A stretch of DNA of 64,000 bases. Origin: DASYTH01 sp035942955 (GTDB lineage Bacteria > Actinomycetota > Actinomycetes > Mycobacteriales > Pseudonocardiaceae). The notes below the pieces were generated by a model. It saw only the letters and a list, made by a program, of their open reading frames with translations, was not told the origin of the DNA and did not search any database. The stretch is from contig NZ_DASZCQ010000160.1 in the NCBI RefSeq assembly GCF_035942955.1, positions 27,817 through 91,816 of the forward strand, in the 5' to 3' direction. Numbering within the stretch: position 1 is the first letter of the stretch; each line of letters starts with the position of its first letter. A program made the position numbers and the translations under genes. Below are positions 60,066 to 64,000 of this stretch, one piece after another.

Positions 60066-60593
60066 ATGCCACCCGACCTGCGTGGTTTTATGCGGAACTT
60101 CGCCACCGGCGTGTGCGTGGCGACGACCTACAGCGAACAAGCGGACGGCAGGCACCACGACGCGGTGACGGTCAACTCGCTGACCTCGATCTCGCTCGAC
60201 CCGCCGCTGGTGTCGCTGTGCCTGCGGCTGGACTCGGCGTTCCTGGCCGACCTGCTGGCTACCAAGAAGTGGGCGGTTTCCATCCTGGACAGCGAGGCCC
60301 GTGACGTCGCAAGGCAGCTCGCCAAGGACCGGGCGACCCGGGCCCCCGCGGTGCGCGCGCTGCCCGCGTCACCGGGGTGGCACACCGGCGCGCTGTTGCT
60401 CGACTCCGCGAGCTGGCTGGAGTGCGTCCTGTGGGACAGCTTCGACCTGGGTGACCACACCCTCGTCGTGGGCGAGGCCGTCGCCGCGCGCGAGCAGCGG
60501 CGTGGTCCCGCCCTGGTCTTCCTGCACGGTCGTTACCACGCACTGGACGAACAAATTTCACGGCCCACAGGGACGAAAGGTCAGGCCAGATGA
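60066..60593 (+). CDS. flavin reductase-domain protein
   Basis: 175 residues from ATG 60066; AAGGAG 8 nt upstream. Flavin-reductase-like split barrel: MRNFATGVCVATTY, VTVNSLTSISLDPPLVSLCL and a C-terminal VFLHGRYHAL. It should supply FADH2 or FMNH2 for the group D monooxygenase at 51262. Overlaps the acetyltransferase start (ATGA). Confidence 0.9.
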   Translation: MPPDLRGFMRNFATGVCVATTYSEQADGRHHDAVTVNSLTSISLDPPLVSLCLRLDSAFLADLLATKKWAVSILDSEARDVARQLAKDRATRAPAVRALPASPGWHTGALLLDSASWLECVLWDSFDLGDHTLVVGEAVAAREQRRGPALVFLHGRYHALDEQISRPTGTKGQAR

Positions 60594-61777
60594 GCAACAT
60601 CCGCCAGGTCTCCGGCGAGGAGCGGTTGCACACCGCCTTCACCCTCTATCCGTACGCCTTCGGCGAGACACCGTCCGCCGGCGCGGCCGAGGAGCTGCGC
60701 GACACCCTGCCATTTCATGAGGACAACCACACCCTGATCGTCGAGGAAAACGGCCGGACGATTGCCACGGCGGCCGCGATCCCGATGCAACAGAACCTGC
60801 GTGGGACCGTTCTGGGCATGGCGGCCATCGCCTGGGTCGCAACCCATCCCGGTGCCCGCCGGCGAGGCCACAGCCGCCGACTGATGCACCAGATGCACAG
60901 TGACATGCTCGACAAGGGACACCTGCTGGCCGCGCTCTACCCATTTCACCCGTCGTTCTACGAGAAATTCGGCTATGTCGGGTTGCTGCTCAACCGCACG
61001 GCGACATTCCCGCCCGAGGGACTGGCGCCACTGCTGGACGTCACACTTCCCGGCGAGGTGTCCTGGCAGAACATCCGGGACGGTTTCGAGGTCTATCGGG
61101 CATTCCTGCGGCGCGTGCTGTCGGAGCGGCACGGTTTCATGTTCACTCCCGACTTCCGGGCCGCCAGGGCACGCGACTCGGCCGACCGCTGGCTGGCCAC
61201 CGCCACGGTCGACGGGGAAGTGGTCGGCCTGCTCACGTACCGCGTCGACGGCTACGGCGGCCGCCTCCACGCCGACGAGCTGCTCTACACCACCGCGCTC
61301 GGACGGGCACTGCTGCTGCAGTTCCTCGCCCAGCACGCGTACCACGTCTCGCGGATCGTGATCACCGTCGCGCCCGACGAGTTCCCCGAGACCTGGGCGA
61401 CCAGCATCACCGTCCGGACCGAGGCCGAGTCGGCTTTTCCCACGTCGCCGGCCATGATGGTGCGGCTGCTGTCGATGGATGCGCTTCGGGGCGTGCGCTG
61501 CGGCGCCGGACGGGTGGAGATCGAGCTGGTCGACGACCAACTTCTCGCCGGACGGTATCTGCTGGACGGCACCGGCGGGACGATCGACGTCACCACCACC
61601 GGGACGGCCGGGGAGAAGGCCACCCTCACCGCCGCCGGGCTTTCGGGGCTGGCCTACGGCGTACTGGACCCGGTGGACGTCGTCGCGCGCGGTCTGGGTG
61701 AGATCTCCGAGGGTGCGGCGGTCGAGCTGCGTGCCCTCCTGCCCCGGCACACGCCACACGCCTTCGGCAAGGGCTAG
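60590..61777 (+). CDS. Eis-type GNAT N-acetyltransferase
   Basis: 395 residues. N-terminal GNAT domain with IAWVATHPGARRRGHSRRLM (acetyl-CoA pyrophosphate loop) and PFHPSFYEKFGYV. A second GNAT-like domain and a C-terminal SCP2-like domain follow, the Eis architecture. Eis proteins acetylate amines of aminoglycosides, lysines or peptides. Here, either tailoring or self-protection by N-acylating a reactive hydrazine is plausible. Its stop overlaps the convergent regulator's stop. Confidence 0.88.
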   Translation: MSNIRQVSGEERLHTAFTLYPYAFGETPSAGAAEELRDTLPFHEDNHTLIVEENGRTIATAAAIPMQQNLRGTVLGMAAIAWVATHPGARRRGHSRRLMHQMHSDMLDKGHLLAALYPFHPSFYEKFGYVGLLLNRTATFPPEGLAPLLDVTLPGEVSWQNIRDGFEVYRAFLRRVLSERHGFMFTPDFRAARARDSADRWLATATVDGEVVGLLTYRVDGYGGRLHADELLYTTALGRALLLQFLAQHAYHVSRIVITVAPDEFPETWATSITVRTEAESAFPTSPAMMVRLLSMDALRGVRCGAGRVEIELVDDQLLAGRYLLDGTGGTIDVTTTGTAGEKATLTAAGLSGLAYGVLDPVDVVARGLGEISEGAAVELRALLPRHTPHAFGKG

Positions 61778-63072
61778 ATCTGACGCATCTCGCCGGCGAA
61801 CACGCTGACCAGCGCCGGGATGTCATATCTGCCCGCAACCGCGGAGTGGCGCACCAACCCGGCGTCCACCAGCGACTCAAGCAGTTCGTCCGTGGTGTCC
61901 ACCGGGACGTTCATCGCGGTGGCCACTCCGATCGCCGTCGTCGACCGCGCACCGTTCGAACCCAGTCGGCGGACGACCGCGCGCGCCGGCGCCGAAAGCC
62001 TCTGGTATGCCGAGGCGAACCGCTCCCGCACCGTCATGTCGCCGACGGCCAGGATGTCCAGCAGGCGGCGGCGGTCGGTGAGCTGGCCGGCGGTGTCCGC
62101 GATCGTCCTCTGTGGACGCGCGGCGATCCTTCTGCCGACGATGCTGACGGCCAGCGGCAGGTCCCCACACAGCTCGGCGATGGCATCGGCGGCCTCGTAC
62201 TCGGCCCGCACCCGCGCCGACCCGGCCAGCCGGCGGAGCAGGGCCAGGGACTCCGCACGGCTGAACACGTCCAGGTGGACCCGGTACGTGCCGCACAGGC
62301 CGAGCAGCCGGGCCCTGCTGGTGAGCACGACCTGGCTGTGTGCGCTCTGCGCGAGCAGCGGTCGGACCTGGGCCTCGCGTCGCACGTTGGCGAGCAGGAC
62401 GAAGACCTTGCGCTGCGCCAGCAGCGACCGGTACAGCCCGATTCGCTGCATCGGGTTGTCGGACACGTGCTCAGCGGGCACGCCGAGCGCGAGCAGGAAG
62501 TCCCGCACGATCGCCGGTACCGCCGCGCCGTCCGACCTGTCGGTGGCGAGATCGACATAGAGCTGTCCGTCCGGGAACCGGCTCGCGGGCTGCTCAGCCA
62601 GCCGCAGCGCCAGCGCGGACTTGCCAACTCCGGCCAGACCACTGATGAGGATCGGTGTCCGCGCGTCGGCGGACGAACCGATCAGGCGGCCCGCGTCGGC
62701 GATGACGTCGGCACGGCCCACGAAGCTGCCCGCGGCCATCGGCAACTGGGCCGGACGGACGAAGGTGCCGGCGTCCGGTGCGTACGGCCGGTCATCCCGG
62801 ACGACCGCCGATCGCTCGGCGATCTCCCGCCACCGCCGTTCCCATTGCACCCGGTCTCCTCCGCAGGCGGACACGAACGCCATGGTCACCGCCAGCGTCG
62901 GCAGCCGCCATCCGCCCGCCGCGCTCGACAGCACCGACGGCGAGAACAGGGCGTCGCCCGCGAGCCTCCGGTAGCTCGGATTGCCCGCCCGGTGCCGTAG
63001 CGCCCGCAGGTCGTGTGCGAATGCCGGGACCGGCCCGCCGGACGCGTCCAGCGGCCGTTCGGGTCGCCCCAT
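61774..63072 (-). CDS. HTH/NB-ARC (STAND) regulator, paralog of the gene at 46618-47985
   Basis: 432 residues. Same architecture as the left regulator: HTH-like FAHDLRALRHRAGNPSYRRL...SPSVLSSAAGGWRLP, Walker A ISGLAGVGKSALAL, KVFVLLANVRREAQVRPLL, LCGDLPLAVSI, winged helix, no TPR. Divergent from the solute-binding gene over 204 bp with a GGTTGAT direct repeat. The two paralogs at the cluster ends may act on the same operators. Confidence 0.87.
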   Translation of the reverse strand: MGRPERPLDASGGPVPAFAHDLRALRHRAGNPSYRRLAGDALFSPSVLSSAAGGWRLPTLAVTMAFVSACGGDRVQWERRWREIAERSAVVRDDRPYAPDAGTFVRPAQLPMAAGSFVGRADVIADAGRLIGSSADARTPILISGLAGVGKSALALRLAEQPASRFPDGQLYVDLATDRSDGAAVPAIVRDFLLALGVPAEHVSDNPMQRIGLYRSLLAQRKVFVLLANVRREAQVRPLLAQSAHSQVVLTSRARLLGLCGTYRVHLDVFSRAESLALLRRLAGSARVRAEYEAADAIAELCGDLPLAVSIVGRRIAARPQRTIADTAGQLTDRRRLLDILAVGDMTVRERFASAYQRLSAPARAVVRRLGSNGARSTTAIGVATAMNVPVDTTDELLESLVDAGLVRHSAVAGRYDIPALVSVFAGEMRQI

Positions 63073-63139
63073 TTAGTGCCCCCCAGAGAGATCCTGCTAC
63101 CCACCGGATGCTACCTCCTGACGGGCGGCCAGGTGAGTC

Positions 63140-63157
63140 GGTTGATCTGGTTGATTG
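63140..63157 (+). promoter_or_regulatory. GGTTGAT direct repeat with GGTTGATTGT motif between divergent genes
   Basis: GGTTGAT at 63140-63146 and 63149-63155, the second extending to GGTTGATTGT. It is 68 bp from the regulator start and 119 bp from the solute-binding gene start. Shares the 10-mer with sites at 48162-48171 and 51171-51180. Confidence 0.55.
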
Positions 63158-63276
63158 TTTCGATTCCCGAGGATGGCAGCCAATCCGACGTTCTGTTGAA
63201 CTCTTGGTCGGCGCGCACGCTCCGCGGCCGTGCGCGAATCCGGCGTCATCGACAGGACAAGGCCTACGGAGGAAGT

Positions 63277-64000
63277 GTGCGATCATCGGGCGCGATCATC
63301 AGCTACCACGGCACGGAGCCGGAGAACGCACTGATCCCCGGCCACACCACGGAATCCGGCGGGGTCAAGGTGATCGCCGCCCTGTTCCGCGGACTGGTCT
63401 CCTACGACCCGATCGACGCCCACCCGAGGAACGCGGTCGCGGAGTCCATCGAGACCACCGACTCCACGGTGTTCACCGTCAAGCTGAAGCGCGGCTGGAC
63501 ATTCCACGACGGCACACCGGTCACCGCGAACAGCTTCGTCGACGCCTGGAACTACACCGCATACGGCCCGAACGCGATGCAGGCGGCCAGTTTCCTGTCG
63601 CACATCGAGGGCTTTGGCGAGGTGAACGCCCCCGACTCGACGGTCACGGAGCTGTCCGGCCTGAAGGTGGTCGATGACCACACCTTCGTGGTGACCCTGT
63701 CGGCGCCGTTCTCCGAGTTCCCCGTCACGCTCGGCTGCAGCGCGTTCTTCCCGTTGCCGAAGGCATTTTTCGAGGACCGGGCGGCGTACGAGGCACACCC
63801 GATCGGCAACGGCGCGTTCAGGTTCGTCTCCCGGGAGCCCGAGAAGAACATCCTGCTCGAGCGCTACGACAAGTACGCCGGGGACGACAAACCCCACATC
63901 GGCGGCGTCGACTTCCGGATCTACGCCAGCCTGGAAGACGCCTACCACGACGTGATGGCGGACCGGCTCGACTACCTCGATGTCACGCCGTTCTGGGCGC
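63277..64000 (+). CDS. family 5 extracellular-solute-binding-type protein, no signal peptide, 3' end outside window
   Basis: At least 241 residues; GTG 63277 with GGAGG 4 nt upstream. SBP_bac_5 fold: IISYHGTEPENALIPGHTTE, ALFRGLVSYDP, FTVKLKRGWTFHDGTPVTANSF, DAWNYTAYGPNA and FRFVSREPEKNILLERYD. Peptide-transport binding proteins normally have a Sec signal and lipobox; here the mature-type sequence starts almost at once, and the open frame upstream is not hydrophobic. Either it is cytosolic with another role, or its start is damaged. Confidence 0.8.
   Translation, partial: MRSSGAIISYHGTEPENALIPGHTTESGGVKVIAALFRGLVSYDPIDAHPRNAVAESIETTDSTVFTVKLKRGWTFHDGTPVTANSFVDAWNYTAYGPNAMQAASFLSHIEGFGEVNAPDSTVTELSGLKVVDDHTFVVTLSAPFSEFPVTLGCSAFFPLPKAFFEDRAAYEAHPIGNGAFRFVSREPEKNILLERYDKYAGDDKPHIGGVDFRIYASLEDAYHDVMADRLDYLDVTPFWA

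Overview
The window is high-GC actinobacterial chromosome. It has GTG starts, stop/start (ATGA) overlaps, hairpin terminators without clear U-tracts, paired DUF5753/DUF397 relics and ESX-type secretion genes. The gene order ahpE - DUF3052 - aceE - PucR regulator - fabD...accD matches the Mycobacterium tuberculosis Rv2238c-Rv2247 neighbourhood. The presence of fabH and the fabD-fabH-acpP-fabF order recall Streptomyces. A Pseudonocardiales-type host is the best guess, and that is inference.

Layout. 1-2.7 kb: three-subunit proton-translocating transhydrogenase (pntAA cut by the window edge). 2.7-5.1 kb: a HTH/ClpX-type zinc-finger protein behind a repeated CTAGACAT element, then GrpB-family, nucleotidyltransferase-like and Crp-family genes. 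5.3-6.1 kb: an array of about 200-bp degenerate copies of the 3' end of accD plus its terminator hairpin. 6.1-16.6 kb: type II fatty-acid operon, its PucR regulator, an aminoglycoside-phosphotransferase-like gene (whose 3' end is also duplicated) and aceE. 16.8-17.9 kb: DUF3052, AhpE peroxiredoxin, tRNA-Val. 17.9-21.2 kb: relics (DUF5753/DUF397, MerR, IS21 IstB, integrase) around an oxidoreductase and a DinB-like gene.

21.2-38.6 kb is an ESX/type VII-like region. A minus-strand run encodes FHA regulator, WXG100 protein, three-domain FtsK/EssC ATPase, tandem kinase, MoxR ATPase, DUF58 protein and a catalytically substituted transglutaminase-fold protein. Divergent from it is a membrane-anchored PASTA protein, followed by a WXG100-like / EspG-like / cell-wall-hydrolase trio that looks like a secreted effector with its chaperones. 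38.8-46.6 kb is accessory: a protein with an eCIS-type N-terminal motif, relics, a DUF3558-like protein, a TPR protein and a Fic-family protein lacking the catalytic His.

46.6-64 kb contains a specialised-metabolite locus bounded by two paralogous HTH/NB-ARC regulators. Its core is a lysine-type N-monooxygenase, a cupin, a methionyl-tRNA-synthetase-like protein and a DAO-family oxidase. Together these are the signature of hydrazine-forming (N-N bond) pathways, but the cupin and MetRS-like parts are separate genes here. They are translationally chained to an ATP-grasp ligase, a 120-aa protein and a covalent-FAD oxidase, with a group-D flavin monooxygenase, flavin reductase and Eis-type acetyltransferase nearby. 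The 10-mer GGTTGATTGT lies upstream of both regulators and of the first biosynthetic oxygenase gene, which suggests a shared regulon. A solute-binding protein without a signal peptide runs off the right edge, so the cluster probably continues.
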